The translations under genes were made by a program, and so were the position numbers. Shown in pieces: positions 27,276 through 37,495 of a stretch of DNA of 64,000 nucleotides (position 1 is the first letter of the stretch; the number at the start of each line of letters is the position of its first letter). This stretch comes from Bacteroidota bacterium (GTDB lineage: Bacteria > Bacteroidota > Bacteroidia > Bacteroidales > Lentimicrobiaceae), in assembly GCA_023417935.1 (NCBI GenBank), contig JAEZDY010000009.1:62001-126000 (forward strand), given 5' to 3'. The notes under the pieces are model-generated. The model was not told the DNA's origin and did not search any database. It worked only from the letters and a program-made list of their open reading frames with translations.

Positions 27276-27989
27276 TTATTGTTTTTTGTGCAAGCCACAT
27301 TCGCGGGTCTCAGGGTTTTCCCACCACCATCTTCCGGCTCTTACATCTTCACCTTCCATAATTGCCCTTGTACAGGGTTGACAACCAATGCTCGGAAATC
27401 CTTTATCATGTAATCTGTTATATGGAACCCCATGATCGTGAACATATTGCCAAACCTGGTCTTCATTCCAATTAATCAGAGGGTTTACTTTGATTAGACC
27501 ATTGGCAGCATCCCATTCAATGGTTTTCATATCCTTGCGGGTTGGTGATTGACCACGTCGCAAGCCGCAAACCCATGCATCGAGTCCGGCAAACGCCCTT
27601 TTTAGAGGTTCAACCTTACGTACGAAACAACATAGTTGCCGGTTTTCAATACTGTCATAGAAAAGATTTATGCTTTTAGTATTTACCATTTCCTGTACTC
27701 TATTGTTGTCAGGAAAATAAACCTTAATATTCATATTGTACTTCTTACTTGTCAGGTCAAGCAAGTCATAAGTTTCTGGAAATAGCCTGCCTGTGTCGAG
27801 TGTAAATATTAAAGCATCCTTTTTTATGGATGAAAGCATATGTGTAATAACCTGATCTTCAACGCCAAGGCTGGTTGAAAAGCCAACTTTACCATTAAAA
27901 GACGTGAACATAAAAGTCAGTACTTCCTCGGGCGATTTTGGTCCGAGTAATTCATTCAGATCATCTACTATTTGATTTGCTTTTTCCAT
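27276..27989 (-). CDS. cysH: Phosphoadenylyl/adenylyl-sulfate reductase with [4Fe-4S] motif
   Basis: 237 residues from ATG 27989; longer upstream frames have no family similarity. GFSTSLGVEDQVITHML (PP-loop-like SxSxGxED, 37-51) and TLDTGRLFPETY (63-74) bind the nucleotide. Two cysteine pairs, Cys120-Cys121 (LCCFVRKVEPL) and Cys203/Cys206 (GCQPC), are the [4Fe-4S] ligands found in APS reductases and absent from E. coli-type PAPS reductase; Cys231 in ECGLH is the catalytic thiol. It reduces APS/PAPS to sulfite with thioredoxin. No other sulfate-assimilation gene is beside it. Confidence 0.9.
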   Translation of the reverse strand: MEKANQIVDDLNELLGPKSPEEVLTFMFTSFNGKVGFSTSLGVEDQVITHMLSSIKKDALIFTLDTGRLFPETYDLLDLTSKKYNMNIKVYFPDNNRVQEMVNTKSINLFYDSIENRQLCCFVRKVEPLKRAFAGLDAWVCGLRRGQSPTRKDMKTIEWDAANGLIKVNPLINWNEDQVWQYVHDHGVPYNRLHDKGFPSIGCQPCTRAIMEGEDVRAGRWWWENPETRECGLHKKQ

Positions 27990-28176
27990 ACAGGCAATTT
28001 TTCCTTCTTTGAGTGCAAAATTAAACAACTTTTTCGAGTAAACCATATTATCTAAGATGCACATTATCAATTATGTAGGAACATACCAGGCAAATATTAT
28101 CAATTGAGTAAGGGAGTGCTGATAAAATATGTAATTTCGTCAATGATAACAGGCTCTTTCTCAAACTTACATTACA

Positions 28177-29544
28177 ATGAATGTTCATTTTATTGCGATA
28201 GGCGGCAGTGCAATGCATAACCTTGCTCTTGCTCTTCATAACAAAGGATACCAGGTAACAGGCTCAGACGATGAAATATTTGAACCAGCCTACTCACGAC
28301 TTCAAAACCATGGAATATTACCTGAAGAGATTGGATGGTATCCCGCCAAAATAACAAGTGAAACTGACGCGGTAATTCTTGGGATGCATGCAAGGGAAGA
28401 TAATCCTGAATTAATCAGAGCTAAGGAGTTAGGTGTTAAAATATATTCTTACCCTGAATACCTATATGAGCAAACTAAGCATAAAACAAGAATCGTAATA
28501 GGTGGTAGCCACGGTAAAACTACTATCACAGCAATGATATTGCATGTGATGAAGGACCTTGGAATTGACACAGATTATATGGTAGGTGCTCAACTTGAAG
28601 GATTTGATGTAATGGTTAAACTTACCGATAATGCCAGGTACATGGTTTTTGAGGGAGATGAATATCTTACATCGGCAATAGACAGGAGGCCTAAGTTTCA
28701 TCTTTACCAGCCACATATAGCGCTAATTAGCGGTATTGCATGGGATCATATCAACGTGTTTCCTACATTTGAGAATTACATCAGTCAATTCAAAATATTT
28801 GCAGAAATGATTCCTGAAGGTGGTACATTAGTGTATTGCAATGATGATGAGCATGTTAGAGCAGTTGCGCAGGAAGTTTCCCACAACATTGATAAAATAC
28901 CTTATAGTTTGCCTGATTATACAATTCATAATGGATTGACTTATGTTAACCTTCTTGGTGAAGAAATTCAGTTACAGGTATTTGGGAAACATAACATGCT
29001 AAACCTCGAGGGAGCCAGATCGGTGCTTGCAACCATTGGAGTAGGAGCGGAGGCTTTCTACAAATCAATCAGCAAATTTAAAGGAGCCTCAAAGCGCCTT
29101 GAACTTGTAGGGTCAAAAGGGTCAATCAACATCTATAAAGATTTTGCACATAGTCCTTCAAAACTAAAGGCAACCATTGAAGCGGTGAAGGCCCAGTTTT
29201 CCAGCCGAAAATTAATTGCATGCATGGAACTCCATACTTTCAGTAGCTTGAATACCAATTTCCTCGACCAGTATGAAGGTTGCATGAATCAAGCTGATGT
29301 AGCAGTTATTTTTTACAATGATCATGCATTGTCACTTAAAAAACTGCCTCCCATAAATAGTCAAATGGTCATTGAAAGTTTTGGAAGAGACGATATAAAG
29401 GTTTTTAATGACCGTGAAGAAATGGTATCTTTTCTAATAAGTCAGGTGGAAATGCATACAAACCTCCTGATGATGAGTTCAGGTGATTTTGATGGATTGA
29501 ATTTGAAAGCTTTGACAGAAGGAATTTTTGAAGAATCAAATTAA
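28177..29544 (+). CDS. mpl: UDP-N-acetylmuramate:L-Ala-gamma-D-Glu-meso-DAP ligase
   Basis: 455 residues, Mur-ligase architecture: Rossmann N-domain (MNVHFIAIGGSAMHNLALAL), the ATP P-loop GGSHGKTTI at 109-117, a central domain with EGDEYLTSAIDRRPKF and DHINVFPTFENY, and a C-terminal domain from about 295 with AHSPSKLKATIEAVK. The HNLALALHNKGYQVTGSDD and DRRPKFHLY features separate Mpl from MurC. It reattaches recovered murein tripeptide to UDP-MurNAc. Its last 4 bases overlap the convergent histidine kinase. Confidence 0.9.
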   Translation: MNVHFIAIGGSAMHNLALALHNKGYQVTGSDDEIFEPAYSRLQNHGILPEEIGWYPAKITSETDAVILGMHAREDNPELIRAKELGVKIYSYPEYLYEQTKHKTRIVIGGSHGKTTITAMILHVMKDLGIDTDYMVGAQLEGFDVMVKLTDNARYMVFEGDEYLTSAIDRRPKFHLYQPHIALISGIAWDHINVFPTFENYISQFKIFAEMIPEGGTLVYCNDDEHVRAVAQEVSHNIDKIPYSLPDYTIHNGLTYVNLLGEEIQLQVFGKHNMLNLEGARSVLATIGVGAEAFYKSISKFKGASKRLELVGSKGSINIYKDFAHSPSKLKATIEAVKAQFSSRKLIACMELHTFSSLNTNFLDQYEGCMNQADVAVIFYNDHALSLKKLPPINSQMVIESFGRDDIKVFNDREEMVSFLISQVEMHTNLLMMSSGDFDGLNLKALTEGIFEESN

Positions 29545-31511
29545 TCTATCCCGGATACTTTACCATTTATAAGGTACCTGCTGATCATTTCAAACAGTTC
29601 CTTCCTTTTAATTGGTTTGGATATATAAGCATTGCATCCCGCAGAGATGCACTTCTCCTTATCTCCACTCATTGCGTAAGCAGTGGTGGCAATTATAGGT
29701 ACTGAAATATTCTTTTTACGAATGGTTTCTGTTGCTTCATATCCATCCATGATGGGCATTTTTATGTCCATCAGAATCAAGTCAGCATGACCAACAGTAT
29801 CAATTAATTCAACTACCTCACACCCGTTAGAAGCGTGGCTAACTGTAATACCAGTGGGTGATAATAACTTTGTTAGGTAGGCAAAGTTTATTGCATCATC
29901 TTCAGCAACGATTATATGATATTTGGAATAATCAGGCAACTCAGCTAACTCATTGGCAGGGGTAGCTCTAAATTTCATTGATGAATTGTTTTTATAGGTC
30001 CATTTAGCCGGAATTGTAAACCCAAAATCTGAACCTGCAGTATGTGAGGAAAGCCATATTTTTCCCCCAATAGCTTCAACATAGGCCTTTGCAATAGTCA
30101 ATCCTAACCCTGTGCCACCATGCCTTCTTGAGTATCCTTCATCAGCTTGTCTGAATCTCTCAAAGATAACATTTTTGTTTTCTATTAATACACCAATTCC
30201 ACTGTCAACTACGTGAAATTCAAGAAGTTCTTCATTAAGTGAACAAGTTATATTGATTGAACCGTAATCAGTGAACTTTATAGCATTGTCAACAAGATTA
30301 AGCAACACCTTTTTTATTTTCTGCTCATCAGAATTCAGAATTACGTTTTCATCAAAGCCTGTAATTGTGAATGCTATGCCCTTGCAATCAGCAACTGATT
30401 TGTACAATTGATCAATATGACTGGCAAGGCTTGACAACTCGAAAGATGAGTTGTAGATCGTAATCTGCTCTGTTTCAATTTTTGATATCTCAACTATGTC
30501 AGAGATAATATTAAGCAGCTTGATTGAATTATTTTGAATAGTGTTTATGAAGTATTTTTCAGTTTCATCCTCTCGTTCTAAATCGGCCAGTAATTCTGAG
30601 AACCCTAGTATTGCATTCATGGGAGTCCTTACTTCATGACTAAGATTGGCAAGAAATGCACTTTTAAGCCGGTCACTCTCTTCAGCTTTAATTTTGGCTT
30701 GTATAAGAGCTAATTCTGATTCTTTACGAACAGTGATGTCTTCAACGATTACTAAAGCTTCATCAGGAGAATTTTTACTGCCATCTCCTGATTCGGGTGC
30801 TACATGAAGAAGTATCCATTTACGTATACCTGATTCGAGATGTAAAGAATTAAGAACCAGATTTGTAACTTTCTTTGCCAGATCAAGATTGGATAATATA
30901 TTCAGGCTAAAGCTATCACCATCCTCATTTTCAAAAACCCACCTCTTATTAATATCATCAATTGAGCTACTGCTTGTGCCTTCCAACATGAAAACTCTTA
31001 AAGCAGCTGGATTGATCATGGTGATATAACCTGCTTTATTAACATATAGCACACCCTGATCTATAGAGTTGAATAGACCTTTGTACCTCTCTTCGCTAGT
31101 CTTAAGTGCTATTTGCGACTGTTGATGCTGCCTGTGAGAGATTGATTTAGCATACACTTCGCGTAATGCAAATGGTAACCTTAGAATCTTATCTTTAAGA
31201 ATATAATCAGAAGCTCCAGCCTTCATACATTTAACTGCTGTTTCTTCATTGATAGAGCCTGTATGGATAATTACAGGGGTAAAAGGCGAAAATTTAAGCA
31301 CAATCTCAAGTGCATCCATACCATTAAAGCTAGGCATGGAATAATCGGATATTATAACATCAGGTTGAAATTCAAGTAATTGAGTTATAAAATCATTTTT
31401 TGTTTCAACTCGTTTGCTTATAAAATTGATTCCGGCTTTCCTAAGTTCCCGTTCTGCCAATTCCATATCATCCGGAATGTCTTCAGCAAATAAAATTTTA
31501 TACCTGATCAT
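29541..31511 (-). CDS. Hybrid sensor histidine kinase: REC-PAS-HisKA-HATPase-REC
   Basis: 656 residues, no membrane segment, so cytosolic. N-terminal receiver with phospho-acceptor Asp56 (VIISDYSMP) and Lys107; PAS about 138-262; HisKA with His292 in LANLSHEVRTPMNA; HATPase with N-box NLVDNAIKF (404-412), G1 DSGIG and G2 GGTGLGL; C-terminal receiver with Asp582 (LILMDIKMP). A receiver at both ends suggests a relay in which another kinase feeds the N-terminal domain. No DNA-binding output gene is adjacent. A good promoter and an 11-bp-unit palindrome lie upstream. Confidence 0.92.
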   Translation of the reverse strand: MIRYKILFAEDIPDDMELAERELRKAGINFISKRVETKNDFITQLLEFQPDVIISDYSMPSFNGMDALEIVLKFSPFTPVIIHTGSINEETAVKCMKAGASDYILKDKILRLPFALREVYAKSISHRQHQQSQIALKTSEERYKGLFNSIDQGVLYVNKAGYITMINPAALRVFMLEGTSSSSIDDINKRWVFENEDGDSFSLNILSNLDLAKKVTNLVLNSLHLESGIRKWILLHVAPESGDGSKNSPDEALVIVEDITVRKESELALIQAKIKAEESDRLKSAFLANLSHEVRTPMNAILGFSELLADLEREDETEKYFINTIQNNSIKLLNIISDIVEISKIETEQITIYNSSFELSSLASHIDQLYKSVADCKGIAFTITGFDENVILNSDEQKIKKVLLNLVDNAIKFTDYGSINITCSLNEELLEFHVVDSGIGVLIENKNVIFERFRQADEGYSRRHGGTGLGLTIAKAYVEAIGGKIWLSSHTAGSDFGFTIPAKWTYKNNSSMKFRATPANELAELPDYSKYHIIVAEDDAINFAYLTKLLSPTGITVSHASNGCEVVELIDTVGHADLILMDIKMPIMDGYEATETIRKKNISVPIIATTAYAMSGDKEKCISAGCNAYISKPIKRKELFEMISRYLINGKVSGID

Positions 31512-31583
31512 TCTATGAATTTGTTACTGACAAAAATAATTTAAAATATTAATTATTAAGGTATTCGGAACATTATTTTCGAG

Positions 31584-31613
31584 CAAAGTTAAAGACCATA
31601 AATCTGAAGCAAA
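31584..31613 (-). promoter_or_regulatory. Promoter of the hybrid histidine kinase gene
   Basis: On the minus strand: TTTG (31613-31610), 18 bp, then TAACTTTG (31591-31584), an exact -7 consensus. The leader would be about 70 nt. Confidence 0.65.
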
Positions 31614-31656
31614 CAGTTTTAAGGCACTTTGAATTAAGTAATACAATACGGATAAA

Positions 31657-31737
31657 CTACGGTTAGACTACGGTTACTCTACGGTTACTCTACCCTGAGG
31701 GTAGAGTAACCGTAGAGTAACCGTATAGTAACTATAT
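31657..31737. repeat. Palindromic array of 11-bp repeat units (element 2)
   Basis: CTACGGTTA cores start at 31657, 31668 and 31679, exactly 11 bp apart, and a fourth unit starts CTACCC at 31690. The centre is CTACCC-TGA-GGGTAG, and inverted units AGTAACCGTAG, AGTAACCGTAT and AGTAACTATAT follow at 31705, 31716 and 31727 in the same 11-bp register. The two inner units of each arm match 21 of 22 positions. A long hairpin with few mismatches results. It begins 44 bp upstream of the -33 element of the kinase promoter. Confidence 0.9.
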
Positions 31738-31824
31738 ATAAAGAGTATTCCAAAACATAACATGAACTATTTCAATTTACAATACATAGTATTTCAAATA
31801 GCTTGCATTAGTGTATTTAACATC

Positions 31825-31858
31825 AAAAAAAAAGGGCTGTTCCATATAGAAACAGCCC
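31825..31858 (-). terminator. Intrinsic terminator of clpC
   Basis: On the minus strand, GGGCTGTTTC and GGAACAGCCC form a hairpin (31834-31858) followed by nine T (31833-31825), 26 bp after the clpC stop codon. Confidence 0.92.
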
Positions 31859-31883
31859 TATAAACAGGTGTTAAATTCAGAGC

Positions 31884-34436
31884 TTAATTCTCTCTTGTAA
31901 TCTCCTGGCTTGTAGAAGGATTAGTGATTGAGATTTTTAATTCAGCATTATCAGTTTCATAATCAATGAGAATAAGATCTCCTTCATTAATTTTTGATTT
32001 GATGATCTCCTCAGCCAAGGCATCTTCTATATGTTTTTGTATTGCACGTTTTAATGGCCTTGCACCAAATTGTGCATCCCATCCTTTCTCAACAATAAAA
32101 TCTTTGGCTTTTTCCGTAATTGACATATTGTAACCCATTTCACTTATTCTGTTGAACAGACTATGTAGTTCAATATCAATAATCTTATGGATATCCTCAC
32201 GTTCAAGTGATTCAAATATTATCACATCGTCAATTCTATTAAGGAATTCAGGTGCAAACGATCTTTTAAGGGCGTTTTCAATTACACCTACAGCATGTGT
32301 TGAACTACCTGATAACTTGGCATTGGTAGAAAACCCAACACCCTGACCAAAGTCTTTTAGTTGACGTGAACCAATATTGGAAGTCATGATGATGATTGTA
32401 TTTTTAAAATCAACTTTCCGTCCAAGACTATCAGTTAACACACCATCATCAAGTACCTGAAGAAGTATATGGAAAATATCAGGGTGTGCCTTTTCAATTT
32501 CATCCAGCAAAACTATTGAGTATGGTTTCCTTCTAACTTTCTCAGTTAGTTGTCCGCCTTCTTCATAACCTACATAACCCGGAGGAGCACCAACAAGACG
32601 CGATACAGCGAATTTTTCCATGTACTCACTCATATCAATTCTTACAAGTGCATCTTCGGAATCAAATAAGTACTTTGCCAGAACTTTTGCCAGGTGGGTT
32701 TTACCTACACCTGTTGGTCCAAGGAAAATAAATGTTCCAATTGGCTTATTTGGATCTTTCAAACCGGCGCGATTACGCCTGATTGCTTTAACAACTTTCT
32801 TAATTGCTTCATTCTGTCCGATTACAGAACCACCGAGGTCATCTTCCATTGTAATAAGCCGTTCACTCTCGTTTTGAGCTATTCTTTGAACCGGCACACC
32901 TGACATCATTGCAACCACTTCAGCAACATTGTCTTCGTTAACCTGCACCCTGTGAATTTTAGATTCTTCTTCCCAACGGCGCTTGGCATTTTCCAATTCA
33001 ATTAATAGTTTTCTTTCGTTATCACGGAATTTTGCAGCTTCCTCAAACTTCTGGCTATGAATAGCTTTATTTTTTTGTTTCTTAACTTCTTCAATTCGGT
33101 TCTCCAAATCAAGAATCTCTGCAGGAACCTGCATATTAGTTATATGAACACGCGCACCTGCTTCATCCAGAGCATCTATAGCTTTGTCAGGTAAATACCT
33201 ATCAGTCAAATATCGGTTTGTTAATGATACACAAGCTTTTATAGCATCGGGAGTATACTTAACAAGGTGATGATCTTCATACTTTTCCTTGATATTGTTA
33301 AGGATTTCAACTGTTTCAGTTGTAGTAGTAGGATCAACAAGAATCTTTTGGAAACGGCGTTCGAGTGCGCCATCCTTTTCTATGTATTGCCTGTATTCAT
33401 CAAGAGTTGTAGCACCAATACATTGGATTTCGCCCCTGGCAAGTGCAGGTTTAAACATGTTTGATGCATCAAGTGATCCTGAGGCATTTCCGGCACCTAC
33501 GATGGTATGGATCTCGTCAATAAAAAGAATTATATCGCGGTTCTTTTCCAGTTCATTCAGAACAGCTTTCATTCTTTCCTCAAACTGGCCACGATATTTG
33601 GTGCCGGCAACAAGGGAAGCGAGGTCAAGTGTAAAAATACGTTTGTTGAACAGAACCCTTGATACTTTCCTGGCAATAATACGCAAAGCAAGTCCCTCAG
33701 CAATTGCTGATTTTCCAACTCCAGGTTCACCTATTAGAATAGGGTTGTTCTTTTTCCTTCTCGAAAGAATCTGAGCAATACGCTCAAGTTCTTTTTCCCG
33801 GCCCACAATTGGATCAAGCCGACCTTCTTCACCTGCTTTTGTTAGATCTCTTCCGAAATTATCAAGAACCGGGGTTTTGGATTTTGAATCAGCTTGTCTT
33901 CGAACGCCGGAGCCATATCCTCTGCCTTCTTCAGCATCATCATCAGAGCTACCGGGCAGCTCGTCCTTTGGTACATCAAAGATAGAACTATCTTCATTAT
34001 TCATGATTGATTTCAGCTCGTCTCTAACAGCATCATAATCAACACCATATTTTGCCAGAGTCCTTGAAACCAGATTGTCCTCATCTTTAAGTATAGCTAA
34101 TAACACATGTTCTGTTCCAATTAATTCACTGTTAAACATCTTAGCCTCCAGATAGGTAAGCTTAAGTGCCCTTTCAGCTTGCTTAACCAATGGCAGATTC
34201 TCTGCCAATTTGTCGCGTTTTACTGAAACTGCAATTGCTTTTTCTATAAGTTTTCTAACATCATTGATGTTTACATTCAGTAAATTTAATATCTGGATTG
34301 CCATTCCTTCGCCTTCGCGGATAATACCCAGAAGCAGATGCTCAACTCCAATATAATCATTACCTAAACGAAGGGATTCTTCACGGCTATATGTTAGTAC
34401 GTCCTTTACACGTTGTGAAAACTTTGCTTCCATCAT
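31884..34436 (-). CDS. clpC: ATP-dependent Clp protease ATP-binding subunit ClpC
   Basis: 850 residues from ATG 34436 (a second ATG follows directly). Two Clp N repeats (1-150; SREESLRLGNDYIGVEHLLLGIIREGEG), AAA1 with Walker A GEPGVGKSA and Walker B ILFIDEIHT, a UVR/M-type coiled-coil (about 430-490; KNKAIHSQKFEEAAKFRDNERKLL), AAA2 with GPTGVGKTH and VLLDEIEKAH, and a D2-small domain. UVR presence and length mark ClpC rather than ClpA or ClpB. It unfolds substrates for ClpP; the adaptor clpS is 12 kb away. Own promoter and terminator. Confidence 0.95.
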   Translation of the reverse strand: MMEAKFSQRVKDVLTYSREESLRLGNDYIGVEHLLLGIIREGEGMAIQILNLLNVNINDVRKLIEKAIAVSVKRDKLAENLPLVKQAERALKLTYLEAKMFNSELIGTEHVLLAILKDEDNLVSRTLAKYGVDYDAVRDELKSIMNNEDSSIFDVPKDELPGSSDDDAEEGRGYGSGVRRQADSKSKTPVLDNFGRDLTKAGEEGRLDPIVGREKELERIAQILSRRKKNNPILIGEPGVGKSAIAEGLALRIIARKVSRVLFNKRIFTLDLASLVAGTKYRGQFEERMKAVLNELEKNRDIILFIDEIHTIVGAGNASGSLDASNMFKPALARGEIQCIGATTLDEYRQYIEKDGALERRFQKILVDPTTTTETVEILNNIKEKYEDHHLVKYTPDAIKACVSLTNRYLTDRYLPDKAIDALDEAGARVHITNMQVPAEILDLENRIEEVKKQKNKAIHSQKFEEAAKFRDNERKLLIELENAKRRWEEESKIHRVQVNEDNVAEVVAMMSGVPVQRIAQNESERLITMEDDLGGSVIGQNEAIKKVVKAIRRNRAGLKDPNKPIGTFIFLGPTGVGKTHLAKVLAKYLFDSEDALVRIDMSEYMEKFAVSRLVGAPPGYVGYEEGGQLTEKVRRKPYSIVLLDEIEKAHPDIFHILLQVLDDGVLTDSLGRKVDFKNTIIIMTSNIGSRQLKDFGQGVGFSTNAKLSGSSTHAVGVIENALKRSFAPEFLNRIDDVIIFESLEREDIHKIIDIELHSLFNRISEMGYNMSITEKAKDFIVEKGWDAQFGARPLKRAIQKHIEDALAEEIIKSKINEGDLILIDYETDNAELKISITNPSTSQEITREN

Positions 34437-34558
34437 AGTATGTCTTAGTTTTTTTTTCTTCAATTCGTATCTTCAATATTACTGACCTTTTCTATTCTTA
34501 ACAAAATATCATATACATAGTTGTAGGATGGTTTTAGTTAAAGTGATAACGATTAAGT

Positions 34559-34591
34559 CAAAAATACGAAATCTTAAGATTAAAGCACAAA
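34559..34591 (-). promoter_or_regulatory. Promoter of clpC
   Basis: Minus strand: TTTG (34591-34588), 21 bp, TATTTTTG (34566-34559). Leader about 120 nt. No CtsR-like or other heat-shock inverted repeat is evident. Confidence 0.5.
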
Positions 34592-34731
34592 TACAATGCC
34601 GCTAATTTGAAAATTAGTGGGCAAACATTATATTTAAGGAAAATGTATGCATAAATGGGTGCTGTTTAACATAAAATTTCTTACCTTCGTACCCCTTTTA
34701 GGAGCTCATTTCACTAAATCTGACTGAAATA

Positions 34732-37401
34732 ATGGAAAATTATACCAACGGCGAAAAGATAGTAAAAGTTAACATTGAAAATCAAATGAAATCGGCCTAT
34801 ATCGACTATTCAATGTCGGTAATAGTGTCACGTGCATTGCCTGATGTAAGAGATGGATTAAAACCTGTACATAGGCGTGTTCTTTATGGAATGCTCGATT
34901 TGGGAGTGTTATCAAACCGCTCATATAAAAAGAGCGCCAGGATAGTAGGAGAGGTGCTTGGTAAGTATCATCCTCATGGCGATACTTCGGTTTATGATGC
35001 TATGGTTCGTATGGCTCAGGAATGGTCGCTGCGTTATCCACTTGTTGACGGCCAGGGTAACTTTGGTTCAATTGACGGTGATAGTCCGGCTGCAATGAGG
35101 TATACTGAAGCCCGCCTGGCAAAGATTGCTGAGGAGATGCTTGCCGATATCAATAAGAACACTGTTGATTTTCAGTTAAATTTTGATGATACACTTGAGG
35201 AACCTACTGTTTTGCCGGCTAAGATCCCGAATTTATTAATTAATGGGACGTCAGGTATAGCTGTTGGTATGGCAACAAACATGCCTCCACATAACTTGAG
35301 TGAGGTGATTGATGGTGTGATTGCTTATATTGACAATAATGAAATTACAATTCCCGAGTTGATGAAGTTTATCAAAGCACCTGATTTTCCTACAGGAGGC
35401 TTGATATATGGTTATGAAGGTGTAAAAGATGCATATGAAACAGGTCGCGGCCGTATTGTTATGCGCGCTGAAACTAAAATTGAGCCTGATGCACATGGCC
35501 GTGAAAGTATAATTGTAACAGCTATACCTTATCAGGTGAACAAAGCTGATATGATAAAGAAAACTGCCGACCTTGTTAATGATAAGAAAATAGATGGTAT
35601 TTCCGATATCAGAGATGAGTCTGACAGATCCGGATTAAGAATAGTGTATGAACTTAAGAGAGACGCTATCAGCAATGTAGTGCTGAATAAACTTTTCCAG
35701 TATACACAACTGCAAACTTCTTTTAGTGTAAATAATATTTGTCTAGTAAAAGGCAGACCAATGCTGCTTAACCTTAAGCAGTTGATTACATATTTTGTGG
35801 AACATCGCCATGATGTTGTTATTCGCCGCACCCAGTATGATCTGTCAGAAGCAGAAAAGCGGGCACATGTTCTTGAAGGACTTTTAATTGCTCTTGATCA
35901 TTTAGATCAGGTAATAGCTTTGATCAGATCAGCAAAAACACCTGAGGAAGCTCGCAATGGTCTTATTGAAACATTCAGTTTGAGTGAAATTCAAGCCCGT
36001 GCTATTCTTGACATGCGCTTACAAAGATTAACAGGACTAGAGAGAGACAAAATAAGAGACGAGTACCAGGAACTTTTAAAGATGATCGATTACTACAAGT
36101 CAGTACTTGCTAGTGAACCATTGCGAATGGAGATTATCAAAAAGGAAATGATTGAGATTAAAACGAATTATGGTGATGAGCCAAAAACCCAGATCGTTTA
36201 CTCTGCCAATGATTTTAGGATTGAAGACACAATTGCCGATGAAGATGTGGTGATAACCATCTCACACATGGGATATATTAAGAGAACTCCATTGAGTGAA
36301 TACAGGAGACAGAATAGGGGAGGCCGTGGTGCAAAAGGTTCGGATATCAGGGATGAGGACTTCCTTGAATATCTTTTCATTGCATCTATGCATAACTATA
36401 TGCTGTTCTTTACGGAAAAAGGAAGAGCATTCTGGCTGAGGGTATATGAAATTCCTGAAGGAACAAAACAATCAAAAGGCAGGGCTATTCAGAACCTCAT
36501 TAATATTGAACCAAGTGATAAGGTTCGCGCTTTCATCAACCTTAAAAGTATTAAGGATGAAGCATATATTAATGAGAATTACATTATACTCTGTACCAGA
36601 AAAGGAATAATAAAGAAAACTTCACTTGAGGCATATTCCCGCCCTCGTCAAAATGGCATCAATGCAATAACCATCAGAGAAGATGATCAGTTACTGGAAG
36701 CCAGACTTACCAATGGCAAAAGTGAAGTAATCATGGCATTGAAATCGGGGAGAGCTATCAGATTCAATGAATCAGATGTACGCCCAATGGGACGGAACGC
36801 ATCCGGCGTTAGAGGTATTACATTAAATAGCTCAAGTGACGAGGTAGTTGGTATGATATGCATGGAGAATAATAGTTTCGAGATATTGGTTGTTTCAGAA
36901 AATGGTTACGGCAAACGATCAAAACTTGAAGATTATAGAGTTACAAAACGTGGTGGTAAAGGTGTTAAGACTATTAATATAACTGACAAGACCGGTAAGC
37001 TTATTTCAATAGATTCAGTGACAGATAACGATGATTTAATGATTATCAACAGGTCAGGCTTAATTATAAGGCTCGCGGTTGCAGATCTGAGGGTTATGGG
37101 AAGAGCTACACAAGGAGTTAGATTGATAAATCTTAGAGAAAATGACTCAATTGCGGCGGTAACAAAGGTTAATGTAGACCCTTCTGAACAAAGTGTGCTT
37201 GATGAAGAAGGCAATCCGATAGCACCAGCTGACTCTGATTTTGATGCTTCGCCAAATGATGGTGCGGGTGAAAGGACAATAATTATCACCGATCCCATTG
37301 TTGATGAAGAAGATGAAAGTGCTGAAAATGAAGAGATTGAAGATATAGAAGATGATATAGATATTGATGAGGATGAAGAAAACACAGATGAAGAAGAATA
37401 G
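34732..37401 (+). CDS. gyrA: DNA gyrase subunit A
   Basis: 889 residues. Breakage-reunion domain 1-520 with catalytic Tyr124 (AAMRYTEARL) and the quinolone-determining loop HPHGDTSVYDAM (residues 80-91), which has Thr85/Ser86 where E. coli has Ser83/Ala84 and keeps Asp89. The GyrA-box-like QNRGGRG (near 525) opens the C-terminal DNA-wrapping beta-pinwheel, identifying gyrase rather than topoisomerase IV. The last 60 residues are a very acidic tail. It introduces negative supercoils with GyrB, which is encoded elsewhere. A near-consensus -7 box TACCTTCG lies at 34682-34689. Confidence 0.96.
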   Translation: MENYTNGEKIVKVNIENQMKSAYIDYSMSVIVSRALPDVRDGLKPVHRRVLYGMLDLGVLSNRSYKKSARIVGEVLGKYHPHGDTSVYDAMVRMAQEWSLRYPLVDGQGNFGSIDGDSPAAMRYTEARLAKIAEEMLADINKNTVDFQLNFDDTLEEPTVLPAKIPNLLINGTSGIAVGMATNMPPHNLSEVIDGVIAYIDNNEITIPELMKFIKAPDFPTGGLIYGYEGVKDAYETGRGRIVMRAETKIEPDAHGRESIIVTAIPYQVNKADMIKKTADLVNDKKIDGISDIRDESDRSGLRIVYELKRDAISNVVLNKLFQYTQLQTSFSVNNICLVKGRPMLLNLKQLITYFVEHRHDVVIRRTQYDLSEAEKRAHVLEGLLIALDHLDQVIALIRSAKTPEEARNGLIETFSLSEIQARAILDMRLQRLTGLERDKIRDEYQELLKMIDYYKSVLASEPLRMEIIKKEMIEIKTNYGDEPKTQIVYSANDFRIEDTIADEDVVITISHMGYIKRTPLSEYRRQNRGGRGAKGSDIRDEDFLEYLFIASMHNYMLFFTEKGRAFWLRVYEIPEGTKQSKGRAIQNLINIEPSDKVRAFINLKSIKDEAYINENYIILCTRKGIIKKTSLEAYSRPRQNGINAITIREDDQLLEARLTNGKSEVIMALKSGRAIRFNESDVRPMGRNASGVRGITLNSSSDEVVGMICMENNSFEILVVSENGYGKRSKLEDYRVTKRGGKGVKTINITDKTGKLISIDSVTDNDDLMIINRSGLIIRLAVADLRVMGRATQGVRLINLRENDSIAAVTKVNVDPSEQSVLDEEGNPIAPADSDFDASPNDGAGERTIIITDPIVDEEDESAENEEIEDIEDDIDIDEDEENTDEEE

Positions 37402-37495
37402 CATGTGTGATAACTTGGCCCGTTAATTGTTATAGAGAAATAAACTTCATAAATTTACACCCTCATTTTGAGGCAAAACCATAGAAACAAAAACG

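Noticed and set aside
33289..33774. 161-residue plus-strand frame inside clpC
   Set aside because: Shadow of the highly conserved AAA1 coding strand; no independent features.
36933..37385. 150-residue Ser-rich antisense frame at the gyrA 3' end
   Set aside because: Composition mirrors the acidic Glu/Asp tail of GyrA read backwards; no start context.
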